DNA of 64,000 bases from Phallus indusiatus (lineage: Eukaryota; Basidiomycota; Agaricomycetes; Phallales; Phallaceae), in NCBI GenBank assembly GCA_027605045.1, contig JAQFWX010000001.1:620001-684000 (forward strand), read 5' to 3'. The translations under genes and the position numbers were made by a program. This document shows, in pieces, positions 1 through 9,743 of the stretch. Position 1 is the first letter of the stretch; each line of letters opens with the position of its first letter. The notes under the pieces are model-generated. The model was not told where the DNA came from, did not search any database, and saw nothing but the letters and a program-made list of their open reading frames with translations.

Positions 1-237
1 CTAATCAAGGAACGGTTATGTCAACTATGTCCGGTTCACTGATAGTCATGGAAGTCGAAGCTTTCTTGAACTTCGACATTGTGACATGAACATATATAAG
101 TAGCCGCAGAGCCTGAGATTATGCAGTCAGTCCAGATCGTGCGAGTTGATCGAGGCTATTTATGTAGCATTCCCCAAAGGGACATATCTCCTACTGATAG
201 AATATCTTGCCACTCACTGGTGAAGTCTGCGAGAGCG

Positions 238-244
238 TATAAAA
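238..244 (+). promoter_or_regulatory. TATA box of peptide gene 1
   Basis: TATAAAA lies 100 bp upstream of the start codon at 338. It is in the same relative place as the TATA box of the second tandem copy. Confidence 0.5.
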
Positions 245-337
245 TTGAAGCACGATGCAATTTACACCCAAGTAAACATCACGACTACTAGTACTCTTGA
301 CACCCACACACCACTTTTGAATTCTTTTCTTGGAAAA

Positions 338-499
338 ATGCACTTCTATAAACTCGCTGCTTTGTTAACCACCTTTTCAATTGCAACTTTTTCTATGGCG
401 CTTCCTACTGTTCTTGAACCAGTTCCCGCTGGCAGCGCCGGCGCGGGTGACAGTGAGGACATTAGAATATTGCAAGGTTTCAGAAGAAACGCCGCCTGA
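338..499 (+). pseudogene. Small secreted peptide gene, copy 1, frameshifted
   Basis: The 53-codon frame starts with a signal peptide (MHFYKLAALLTTFSIATFSM) and keeps the family motif LEPVPAG. Compared with copy 2 (1506..1673), two bases are missing at about 493, so the frame ends early. The shared DCPGF ending is still readable in another frame directly downstream. The region after LEPVPAG also differs: it reads GSAGAG where copy 2 has GCG. Both cysteines of the family are lost. I call it a decayed copy. A sequencing error could explain the two-base gap but not the lost first cysteine. Confidence 0.6.
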
Positions 500-1426
500 A
501 GCGGACTGCCCAGGTTTTTAGTGGATCTTTGGTAAGGCTCACATATATAAAGTAATAGAAGTTGAGTTAATACTCACACCTATATTCAAGTTGAACGTGA
601 AGGAATTGGCTATTGTCATCTTTCAAATGTCTCGACATTTTATATTAAAATCAAACCTTGTTGTGTATGCTTGCAAACGATTGTGTTTATACTTCATACC
701 AGTATTCGAAATATCCTATATGTAATAGATTGATTTTTTATGAATTTCTATGGCCTGTGCTGGTGTATCATGACATTTTCTTCTCTTTCATATTTTCATC
801 TTCCCTACAATATTCGGGTGCATCTACTGAAACTATGCAGAATAGATTCAAAACAGATTATCTCTTCTCTCTCACGAGATTTTTATGATTGATATCCCTT
901 CACAATAACGCCTTACATGATTCCCAGAATCCGCATACTCACACCTCCAATACTATTCCGGTGATATCCATCAATAACGATCATTTGTTGTATTGGTTTT
1001 TCAACACTTCAATGACAAATTATTTGGTTTTGACATAAGGACATGGAAATCCCCGACGATCAATCGGCAAAAATAATTTTATTGATAGGTTCCAGTAAAA
1101 GGTGGGGAACGTATGTACCGCACTTGGTCCCTCAAAGTTCGTAGTACTGCCCACTGAATTGTGCATTGGACGGTAATATGACATTTTCGTAGTGTTCCGG
1201 ATAAATGTGGAACACAAGCCTGATCAAGGAACGGTCGTGTCAATTATGTCTGGTTGACTGATAGTCGTGGAAGTCGAAACTTCAAAAGCTCTTTGACATT
1301 TGAGCATAAGAAGCTACAGAGCCTGAGGTGCATTTAGCCTTCTTAATCGTGTGAATTGATTGAAACTAATATTCATTCCTCAAAAGAATATGGCATCCCA
1401 TACTGATAGAATATCCTGTAGGAGCA

Positions 1427-1433
1427 TATAAAA
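1427..1433 (+). promoter_or_regulatory. TATA box of peptide gene 2
   Basis: TATAAAA lies about 79 bp before the ATG at 1506, embedded in the duplicated promoter. Confidence 0.5.
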
Positions 1434-1505
1434 ATTGAAGCGAGATGCAATTTTACTACTATCTCTAAATCTTTAAATTGACATCAACACACCATTCCTC
1501 GAAAA

Positions 1506-1673
1506 ATGCATTTTCATAAGCTTGCTGCTTTGTTAACCACCCTCGCAATCGCAACTTTCTCCATGGCATTTCCTACGGTTCTTGAACCAGTCCCCGCTGG
1601 TTGCGGTGACAGTGGGGACATTCAAATAAAAGGAAGAAACGCCAAGCCTGAAGCGGACTGCCCAGGTTTCTAG
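1506..1673 (+). CDS. Small secreted two-cysteine peptide, copy 2
   Basis: This intact 55-residue frame starts with a hydrophobic signal peptide (MHFHKLAALLTTLAIATFSM, cleavage likely near the following AFP). A short mature region follows with the motif LEPVPAGC and ends in DCPGF. The two cysteines could form one disulfide. I do not recognise the family: there is no CaaX box, so it is not a classical basidiomycete pheromone precursor, and no dibasic Kex2 site is visible. A TATA box precedes it. A GTAAGG site just after the stop, shared with copy 1, could mark a 3' UTR intron. It is probably secreted; function unknown. Confidence 0.7.
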   Translation: MHFHKLAALLTTLAIATFSMAFPTVLEPVPAGCGDSGDIQIKGRNAKPEADCPGF

Positions 1674-2517
1674 TCGATCTTTGGTAAGGCTCACATATAT
1701 AAAGTAATAGAAGTTAAATTCAATACAGATACGTGTTATATAGGTTTATATTGTTGGATGTGAAGGAATTGGTTATTGTAAACTTATCCTTCAAATGCCT
1801 TGACGTTTTATATGGATGTAAATACAATACAAAACTTATTTTGTATGCTTGCAAATGATTATCTTCATATCTCATATGTCAGGAAAAAGCTTATAGGAAC
1901 AGGACTGACTTTTCATAAACCTCCATTATATCGCTGTATTATGACATTTTCTTCTCTTTTCATATCCTCACATCCTGTACGATGTTCGGGTGCTCTTACT
2001 GGAAGTGTGTAGTGTGTAGTGAGGTTTCATTTTAGCCGACGGAATAGTAATACTGACTGATGATCATTTCATGATGTTTCCAGTGACATTCTACACCCAA
2101 TTACCAACCACCTTATGTGGCCTGTAGTGTTTTGTAGTTCATTCTTACACATTCATTTCATCAATGATCAACAGAACACGAGATCTAGCGTGCATTTGAT
2201 ATATGCACGCGTAGAAATAAAGCTCCATCTTTCACGTGCCATGTAAGGAATAGCGCTATTTAATTGCGGTGCTATGTACAAAAAGAATGAGCGCACATGG
2301 AGCGTAACTTTGAATGTGATCACAGAAACGGCGACGCCGGGATGTCCGGTTACGGACAAGCGTTGAATTATGGAAGTTGGAGTCCTCCATAAGCACCATC
2401 ATCCAAGCGATGAATTTGATTTAAAAGACCTTGAGGTTTGATCAAGTGATTTATGCGATGTCCACCAAAGAGCGCATTTCCTAATTCAGAGTTAATACAA
2501 TGGTGTAGGGGGATGTG

Positions 2518-2524
2518 TATAAAG
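2518..2524 (+). promoter_or_regulatory. TATA box of peptide gene 3
   Basis: TATAAAG lies 107 bp before the ATG at 2625, the same arrangement as in the other two copies. Confidence 0.45.
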
Positions 2525-2624
2525 AGCACACAAATAATCTGTTTGTTAGCATTCTTCCCAAGATAACCTACCACTATCTCTCAGCGCCAAGGCGTGTTCT
2601 AATACCATTTTTCCTCTTCACAAA

Positions 2625-2780
2625 ATGCAATTTTATCAACTCGTTGCTGCTCTCATGACATTCACCATGGTCACCAGCACCATAGCAATTCCTCTCGTTC
2701 CTCTTGAACCTGTTCCCGCAGGGTGTGTAAATGAAGTGCAAGAGCGGAGTGCTGAGCCACAGGGTTGTCCAGGTTTCTAA
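2625..2780 (+). CDS. Small secreted two-cysteine peptide, copy 3
   Basis: This 51-residue frame is the more diverged third member. It has a signal peptide (MQFYQLVAALMTFTMVTSTI), then PLEPVPAGC, a 14-residue spacer and a final GCPGF. Only the signal-peptide character, LEPVPAGC and CPGF are conserved against copy 2, while the spacer between the cysteines is unrelated. That pattern fits selection on the two ends of the mature peptide. Its flanks lack the 1.2 kb repeat, so it is an older duplicate. Function unknown. Confidence 0.7.
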   Translation: MQFYQLVAALMTFTMVTSTIAIPLVPLEPVPAGCVNEVQERSAEPQGCPGF

Positions 2781-3189
2781 TCGATTCCAATGTGAGATCC
2801 GCCTATGACAGCTATTTTAAGGGGAATAAATTACTGATGTTTACTTTGACAGGGTGACCACCAATTGTAAACAAATACAATATAATGTCCATGCATTCTG
2901 TAACTGTTATTCGTCAGACACGTATATAATATTTATGTCCAAGGAAAGTCATGCCGATTAGTGCTAGTTTGTGTATCTACGAACATTTATTATCGGAATG
3001 TCATCTGAATGTAATAAATGTGAATGATTTTCAAGGCTCATAATTGTGATAATATTTAATCTTCGCCCGGCCCCAGAGTGACGACATATAGTTCGCATTC
3101 TAGATGTCTATTATATTGGAATGGACTTGGAATTCAGTATTTGCATTATCTTGATAGAGTAATAAGATTTTATTCTGAAATTAATAGAT

Positions 3190-5100
3190 TTAAGGACTTG
3201 AGACCCTCTCGGCTGCATTCAACGCGCATCTACACCATTCCAACAAAGTGTCTTTATTTTCCATGCCAACGCTGATTCTCACCAGGTCTTCATCGACACC
3301 ATACTGAGCCGCCCAGTCCAGCTCCCAATAATGTCCTAAAACTGTGTACGGACATGTCAACGTGAAGTTTGTGCCTAAACTTGGACCCTTGGCGCAAGGC
3401 AATGCATCGTAAAATGCGTACGCAGCGTCTCTCGTTTTGAACTTGAGAGATACTAAACCGCCGAAGTTTCCGCATTCGGAGCCAGCTGGGACTGGAAATT
3501 TATACATGTCGTAGATCTCTCGAGTTTGCCATTTGGGATAAAATATGTCTTTAATGAGACTCTGAGGTGAAGACATTTGTGCGCGGAGGAAATCGCAAAC
3601 GACTTCGGCATTGTTGTTGATGACCTGGGCTCGTTGAACAAAGTTACGCGAGTTGCGTTCCATGTGAATCGCATCTTCAGGCCAGTAAAGATCTTCGTAT
3701 ATCTCCTCCAATTTGCTTTTAAGGATGGTATAGTGTCTGCCTTTGGAATTGAGGATGAGACTACAGCATCTTTAAGTATCTTGGATCTTGAAAAATTGAG
3801 ATTGAGTTACCTTCCCCCCAAGACATTGGCAGCGCCGCTGAAGTTTTTCGACAGACTAGTCGCAACAATGTCTACGAATGGAAGGACGTTGACATTGGCA
3901 AAATTCCCAATCGTTTCATCGACTATGATAGGAAAATCGTGACGATCTGCTATTTTCCGGAGCCGACCGAGATCCACAGAGCGTAAAAGGGGGTTGGAAG
4001 GAAATTCACAGAACAATGCCAGGACCTTGGGAGCATTCGGCGCTGACAACAATTCCTCCAACTCTTTGAAACTTGCTTCGCTACTGTCCCCAAAGAAAAA
4101 GCATCCTGGGCCCCATTTATCAAGTACTTTGGAGGTATCTGTGTATGGAAACCTGTCCATGACAGTATTCAGACCACTGTAAGCTGTCTACTTGAGTGGA
4201 GGCGTACCCAAAGAGAACGCTCTTCGCGGGAGGAAATACCGTCAAAAATAATTGGTGTGCCCTCCAAATAGCGGACATCCCAGACGGAAATAAATAGACG
4301 TCTTCTTCCGAGACTTGCCCATCATGATTAGTAGAAACGGTCGGGTGAAGATCCTTGCGACCCAAGGGAGGTACGGTTACGTCGTTAGACACTAAACTAG
4401 CAATACGACGCCGAATTGTACGTTTGGCGACTATTGCAAACTCCGCTGTCATCGGTAGACATTCACCTTCTACGTAAGGAGGCTCTGCCTCAACCGCCGT
4501 CTCATTGTTGGGGCTGAGGGTTTCTCCTGAAGCTGCCAAAAATGCATCCGCCATACGACTTGATATACCGAAACCTACATGTTGCCAAAACTGTTTAGCT
4601 AGACGAAATGCTTCACTTGGGAATAAAGCGATATGAAGCTCAATTTCGGGAACAAACGCGGAACCCCGCGTTCCTGCAGTTTGCACCGTCGACTCTGCTA
4701 GTCGCACTTGTATAGATTCTGGAGAATGTCGAATCATAAAATCACGGAAATGGATGGCGATATATTTCTTGGGGAATAGCATGCAGCGCTCGTTCGGAAC
4801 ACCGAACTTGGTTTCGCAGATTTCAGAAAGCTACTTATTCGAAGCCCAAGGAACATTTAACCTATCAAAACACAACAAAGATGGAAAACAACGCACCCTC
4901 TGAATGCTTTTGTGAATCAAAAACCGTGGATATCCAGTCTTCATCGCGTCTATGACGCATTTATCGCCTCGTAGGTATCCCACATTGTGTACCCACTTTG
5001 GAAGAGAAACAGAGATAGCGTGCGGCAGTGCAAATGGGATAGACTCCCCCATAGGAGGACATATCACGCTTGCGTTGGCATTCACAGCTGCTGAAGCCAT
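3190..5100 (-). CDS. Cystathionine gamma-synthase
   Basis: This pyridoxal-phosphate enzyme joins cysteine to an activated homoserine to make cystathionine in the forward transsulfuration route to methionine. Exons: complement(join(3190..3760,3811..4152,4208..4830,4897..5100)), 579 residues, introns 50-66 bp, all GT-AG and in frame. The N-terminus carries the fungal signature (MGESIPFALPHAISVSLPKW, then GYPRFLIHKSIQ). The C-terminal half has the cofactor region, including IIVDETIGNF, and SLSKNFSG containing the Schiff-base lysine, followed by LEEIYEDLYWPEDAI and a WELDWAAQYGVDEDLVRIS tail. The order matches the long fungal enzymes (Neurospora met-7, yeast Str2). An in-frame ATG at 5193 would add 31 residues; I prefer 5100 because the conserved region begins just after it. 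Confidence 0.88.
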
Positions 5101-5564
5101 GGAAGATTGTAAGAAGTGCGACTGTTTGCATTCATTAATTTTGTGCAACCAGTTGGCGGAGTCTGGCGGAAAATGTTGTGGCAACACGTGCAATACGTCA
5201 CGTCACGACTCGTTACATGTTTACATATCAACGCCCAATCTTTCGGCGTTGTTTTTGCGTCGTTTAGGCGGCCTTGACACAATTTGCATACCAAGCTAAA
5301 AACCAATTAAAAATTAATGAAAACATCGTACATCTATGGGATTGTCGTAAAAATAAAAATTCGTAAGTATACAAACCAAAAATAGGAGCTAAAAATTTCA
5401 TGAAAGATAGCATGATGAAACAGCAAGAACATTAATGTAGATATGTTTAGACCAGAGAGAGAGAGAAAAATGCAAGATCATAAATCCTTTACACGCCGTT
5501 GCTTCACCTGTCTCCGCATATATCGTCTAACAATCTTCGGTCCGAACTAAAGGAGAATATCAGA
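5101..5564. other. Intergenic, upstream of cystathionine gamma-synthase
   Basis: This separates the cystathionine gamma-synthase start from the stop of the next gene on the same strand. It should hold the promoter of the former and the terminator of the latter. I see no clear TATA box. There is an A-rich stretch near 5320-5410 and a short GA repeat (gagagagaga) at about 5455. Confidence 0.4.
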
Positions 5565-7652
5565 TTAGTAATCTTCACTTTCCATTCCGGGATTACGCAC
5601 CTTCACAGTAGGATACAAGAGGAGGAAGACTCCGCCTGAGATTAACGACCACTTGACTTTGGTAGGGAATGGTGTCGTAAATACACCTCTTCCCCATTTA
5701 AAAACTAAGAGCAGTTCTGTGAGTACAGTCGTAAATAACAGCCAGGCATGTTGGCCCATCCGGATTGAGTTCCTACGTAAGCGAGGGTTAGTGTGCCGAA
5801 TGACACAACTCAAAACAATATACCTCGAGTCATTAATATATTGGTACAACTCTCGTACCGCAGGTAAAGCGAACACAAAGATCGCAGCTAGTCGGGCAAT
5901 TACGATAGGATGTTCTGGTTCCAGCCATAGCAACCTAGAAAATATGAATCATACAGACCTGACGAGAAAGAGAGAAAGTATCACGATTTGAGATAAAAGG
6001 GCGTTAGTTCTGCCGCAAGAAAAACCGCCAATAGTAATACAACGGCGACGTAATGCGTTAAAGAAGCTGTTCCCTCCCATTTGAACGTGGTGAAATCGCT
6101 TGGAGTAAATTGCTTGAAAACTCTCTTGGTTTTCGAACGGAACCCACGTGTCTGTCGTAAGCCACGCCATGTATACCCCTAAATATTCGTTAAGGAGATA
6201 TTTTCGGACGTGGACCAATCAGCTGTCTCACTTTAACGTTTAGATATGCGCACGTTTTCATGCCTAGTGATTAAATCGTTAGATAAGTCACAAGCTGAGT
6301 GAGAAAGGAGGTAACAAACCTAAATACGTTCCTAACCAGTTGCAAAGGAGGACATCCAAAATCCACTTTGGCACAAGTTAATATGTTAATAATGATGACC
6401 AAAACACAAACCTACATGGTCCCACCAGCACTAGAGTTGAGCTCGTAAGAAAACAGAAAAGTAAATCAGTAAACGAAGTTATAAATACTTCTGCAAAATT
6501 GGCTAGGTGATGTTGCAGGCTGTATTCCGCAAGCTCGAAAGCGACACTCAAGATCTTGCACCATATTAGCCGTTAGGGTTTTAAATTTGGGAAGTGCCCT
6601 TACCCAGCAGAACCAATAATCCCTAAGAATCAAAGCCTTGCCGTACCAGCCAAGGGCATGTGCAAGGCAAAAAATATCCAAGGCATTCTGCAGGAACCTT
6701 TAGTTTCTTCAACCCTTTGGTTGTGCACTTTAAGAGCTCACCCAGATAGTCTTGAGTGAAAAAGTACAGTCTTCGGCATAGCTTCGTTCTTTGAGTGGTA
6801 CGCCCAAATTCGGGTCCAATAAAGTCATCATTCCCCGTGCTGAAGGCAAGTCTTGGAAGAGAAGGAAGACCAGTATCAGTTCATATGTCAGGTTAATCCC
6901 TAAGACAATTCTCCAAATTGCTTGACAACATGTAAAATGCTGAAGTCAGAGTATGTTCGTTGTGTATTTACCTGGGTGTGGGCGAATAAATGGTCCATCT
7001 CGGAATTGAACCATTGAGAATAGCAAAAATGATATAATCGACGCGTATACCCCCCTAAAAGTACGATATTTGTAGTTTGTGACGAAAGCCACGGCATAAG
7101 ACACCTACATTCGTTTCTTATCGCGTCCTTCCTCGACTACATCGTCTGTGATTGCGACGTACGCTAGTGCTATTAAAGCAAAAAATGCTGTCGTAAGTGT
7201 CGCCGGTTTGTACAGAAATCTATTCAATGTCATGAAAATGAATTATCCCATGAACGAAACGCGACGAACTCTACACTTGTATCCTTCTGGGCTGCAAAAG
7301 GTTCGATCTTGGTATAGGGCTCAGTACGATCGGCCTGAACGAACACGTATAAAACAGTTGTAAGACTCCATATCACGAAAGAAAGTGAGAGGCCATACAT
7401 CATACCCTATATAATATCCGTTGAATATGAATTCAATTCCAACCAAAACCGAGCGGGTAGGAACTCACATCGTACTGGATTTCCGTCAATACCTGGAATC
7501 TCTGCCGGACCAATATCGGGATCTGGGATAACCTCTGTGTCGGTTTCTTCAACAGGAGATGTCGGCGATGTATAGCCCTCGTCGTTAACCCGTGCAGATG
7601 ACACGGTCATGGTGGGTAGAGGCGAAGACTGAGATTCGGGCACGGTTGCCAT
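5565..7652 (-). CDS. Phosphatidylserine synthase, base-exchange (PSS1/PSS2) type
   Basis: This integral ER membrane enzyme family swaps the head group of existing phospholipids for serine. It is unrelated to the yeast CDP-DAG enzyme Cho1. Downstream exons, all phased: 5565..5772, 5824..5934, 5985..6178, 6232..6263, 6320..6365, 6416..6430, 6489..6554, 6604..6687, 6742..6920, 6972..7054 and 7109 upward. Together they encode hallmarks in order: RDGPFIRPHPAIWR, LDPNLGVPLKERSYAEDC, HALGWYGKALILRD, AEYSLQHHLANFAE, CWWDHWILD, CNWLGTYLGMKTCAYLNVK, PFYLKSLLWLEPEHP, VRELYQYINDS and MGQHAWLL. The hydrophilic N-terminal exon is about 7469..7652. The joins between 7219 and 7469 are unresolved. One exon (6416..6430) is only five codons, C-W-W-D-H. 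Confidence 0.82.
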
Positions 7653-8051
7653 TCTAATAGGAAGCTGGAAAAGCGCTGTAGCGCCCTTGGCGTGTCACGG
7701 ACACCACGACGGTCACAAACGTGCGCGGAATGGCGTCTCCTGTTCGGAGTTTGAAAAAGCTTGAATTCTAGCGCGTCGCGCCGTTCCGCTGCTTTTTTTG
7801 CTCCTTGATCAAATTCGACATACGGCAATTTTGGACGCGTCTTCTATTGTCTTCAGCAATAATTCGAGCTCAAACCTGTCCGAATGCGTCCAAATTGCTC
7901 TATACACTGCCTTTCGTTGATGTCCTAACCTTTGGACACGCGTTATACAAACCCAGGTGTCCACACAAAGGTCTTTAAAAGAAGGAAACCATTGCCACAA
8001 TTTGTCAATTTTTTTTTCTCGTTCTCTCACCAACCTGTCAAAAATACCCCC
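7653..8051. promoter_or_regulatory. Divergent promoter between PSS and deaminase-like gene
   Basis: This 399 bp interval separates start codons facing away from each other, so both promoters must lie here. A T-rich run (TTTTTTTTT near 8010) sits about 40 bp before the ATG at 8052. No convincing TATA box is seen on either strand. Reading frames here are short and carry no conserved features. Confidence 0.5.
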
Positions 8052-9421
8052 ATGGAATACGAAGACGATTTGAACGTGGCCGTCTCCTTGGCAGCAACGA
8101 CTCTAACTCAACCTGAAAATGTCATAAACTCCCTAGTTAACCACGACGAGTCAACGACAGATCCTATATTCATTCTTGACGCTATAGCTCATGTTTGCTC
8201 TCGGGCCATTGACGATAACTTTGCGGTTGCCTGTAGCGTCGACGTCGCCAAAGAAGAAGTTTACCTATTCGTGTCCGGTCGGAATGGTGTCGATGCGCCA
8301 ACAATAAGCCACCTCCGTAGAATATGGGACCTAATGAAGGAAATTTCGCTTTACTCGACAGAATCACGACGAATGCAGACTCGGTTTCTAGACACGACAG
8401 CTTTAGACGGTACGATTGCGGAAGTTTATGCCTTTTTGTCGCGGGAAGTCTACTCGTTCGGGCTCCAGGGGTTTAGGGCGCGATTTTTGTACTGGGTCGA
8501 AGAATTAAGGAAGTCTATTTTAAAGCAACCGATTTATAGGCTTTCCTCTGTCCCACTCTTTGATGATTTCTTTAAACTTATTGCGTCCATTATGGCCATT
8601 CACATGAGCATGGACTATCTGGATCTAGCCCCTGGACCACACGAACAGCACCTGAATGACTTCATTTACCGCATAGACTCTATGACCAGATTTGCATTGG
8701 ATATCCTTCATACTCCTGGACTGTATGACACATGGTCAAGGGCCTTCAGGTGGACAGGTACGTACTCAAAGATAAAAGGGTTTCGTTATTTTTTCTCCTA
8801 TGTTTGTTTCGTTTTCGTTTAGATAAAACTGTCCTTCGAAAAGCAATTCAAGAAATCACATACACTCACCGCGTCACACATCGACTTTTATTCTACGCAC
8901 ATAACCCAGACTTCCCTGTATACCACATGACACTAATTATTATTCCAATAAACAGCTATACCCCATACATTCCTTCCTGGCCATCCTCGACAGCGGAATG
9001 GCGTGCAATTCGCGAAAGCGTTTATTCTCGTTTCAACTATATCCCTGGTCCGAATAGAACCGGATACCTCCAAAAGAACCCATTGCCCTCTCAATCTCTC
9101 ATTGTTCATCCAGAGTGTGCGTTGATCGAATTCCTACACTGGGCCAGTATGCTTCTCGAAACATCATTCACACCACCGTTGGATCATATTGGGATGTCCG
9201 CACCCCCTTGTGCACCTTGTGACATATGGATCCGAGCTTATGTCGCCCGGACAAGGTATGCGGGAGACTACAAAACTCGTTCGTCCAGTGGAAGGTGGGA
9301 GCGAGATTGCGCGCTACCCCGTCTTGAAAGGAGGATCGAACAACGTTTGGCTCAAGATGTTTTGAGTTACTTTTGTGTTCAGGAAGCAAAACATGGAAGA
9401 ATTGGACAACGTTTCTTCTAA
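8052..9421 (+). CDS. OTT_1508-like cytidine-deaminase-fold protein
   Basis: Two exons (8052..8757, 8823..9421) encode 434 residues; the single 65 bp intron is GTACGT...TTTAG. The N-terminal 250 residues are helical and unrecognised. Near residues 350-400 there is HPECALIEFL, then about 25 residues later APPCAPCDIW. That is the H-x-E plus P-C-x-x-C arrangement that binds zinc in the deaminase superfamily, and the spacing and the HIGMSAPPC context resemble the fungal OTT_1508 group. Substrate unknown: nucleic acid, nucleotide or protein are all possible. No signal peptide or membrane segment. It is transcribed divergently from the phosphatidylserine synthase gene. Confidence 0.6.
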
Positions 9422-9743
9422 AGCTGTAGCGCTATTTTTCTGTTTTACAAACACATGGACTTCGTGTATATCATAAATTGTCACTCATTGTATTCAACAA
9501 CAATATTATAGAATATGTTTATTTGCGTTTTCACCTTAGTTGATCGGACTTGAATTGAACTCCACGGAAAAAGTTACTGACAGAGGAGAATTACGTTACG
9601 AGCGCTTCCCGTACGCCACATGCCGGTTTTCGGCGGCCCGCTGTGGGAAAAAACGGACAAAGCCGACGGGCAACGATGACAAAGCAAAAGGTTCGGAAGC
9701 TGGCAACTACACCGTGAAAACTCTCGCGGAACCCTCGGACAGC
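9422..9743. other. Intergenic between deaminase-like gene and DPP5
   Basis: This AT-rich spacer should hold the terminator of the upstream gene and the promoter of the next, both on the plus strand. An open frame runs from 9540 into the peptidase, but its extra N-terminus is low quality and would hide the signal peptide, so I treat it as 5' leader. Confidence 0.4.

Larger units (their letters stand above)
1..1840. repeat. Tandem duplication carrying secreted-peptide genes 1 and 2
   Basis: The sequence from base 1 onward recurs from about base 1217 with scattered substitutions. Both units start with the same context (TGATCAAGGAACGG at 1221, ATCAAGGAACGG at 3), keep the same upstream spacing, the same peptide gene, and the same trailing segment (GATCTTTGGTAAGGCTCAC at 524 and 1677). 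The duplicated unit is therefore about 1.2 kb and includes promoter, gene and downstream flank. The left edge may lie outside the window. Confidence 0.8.

Noticed and set aside
2368..2574. Minus-strand frame upstream of peptide gene 3
   Set aside because: It overlaps the promoter and TATA box of the peptide gene and has no coding features.
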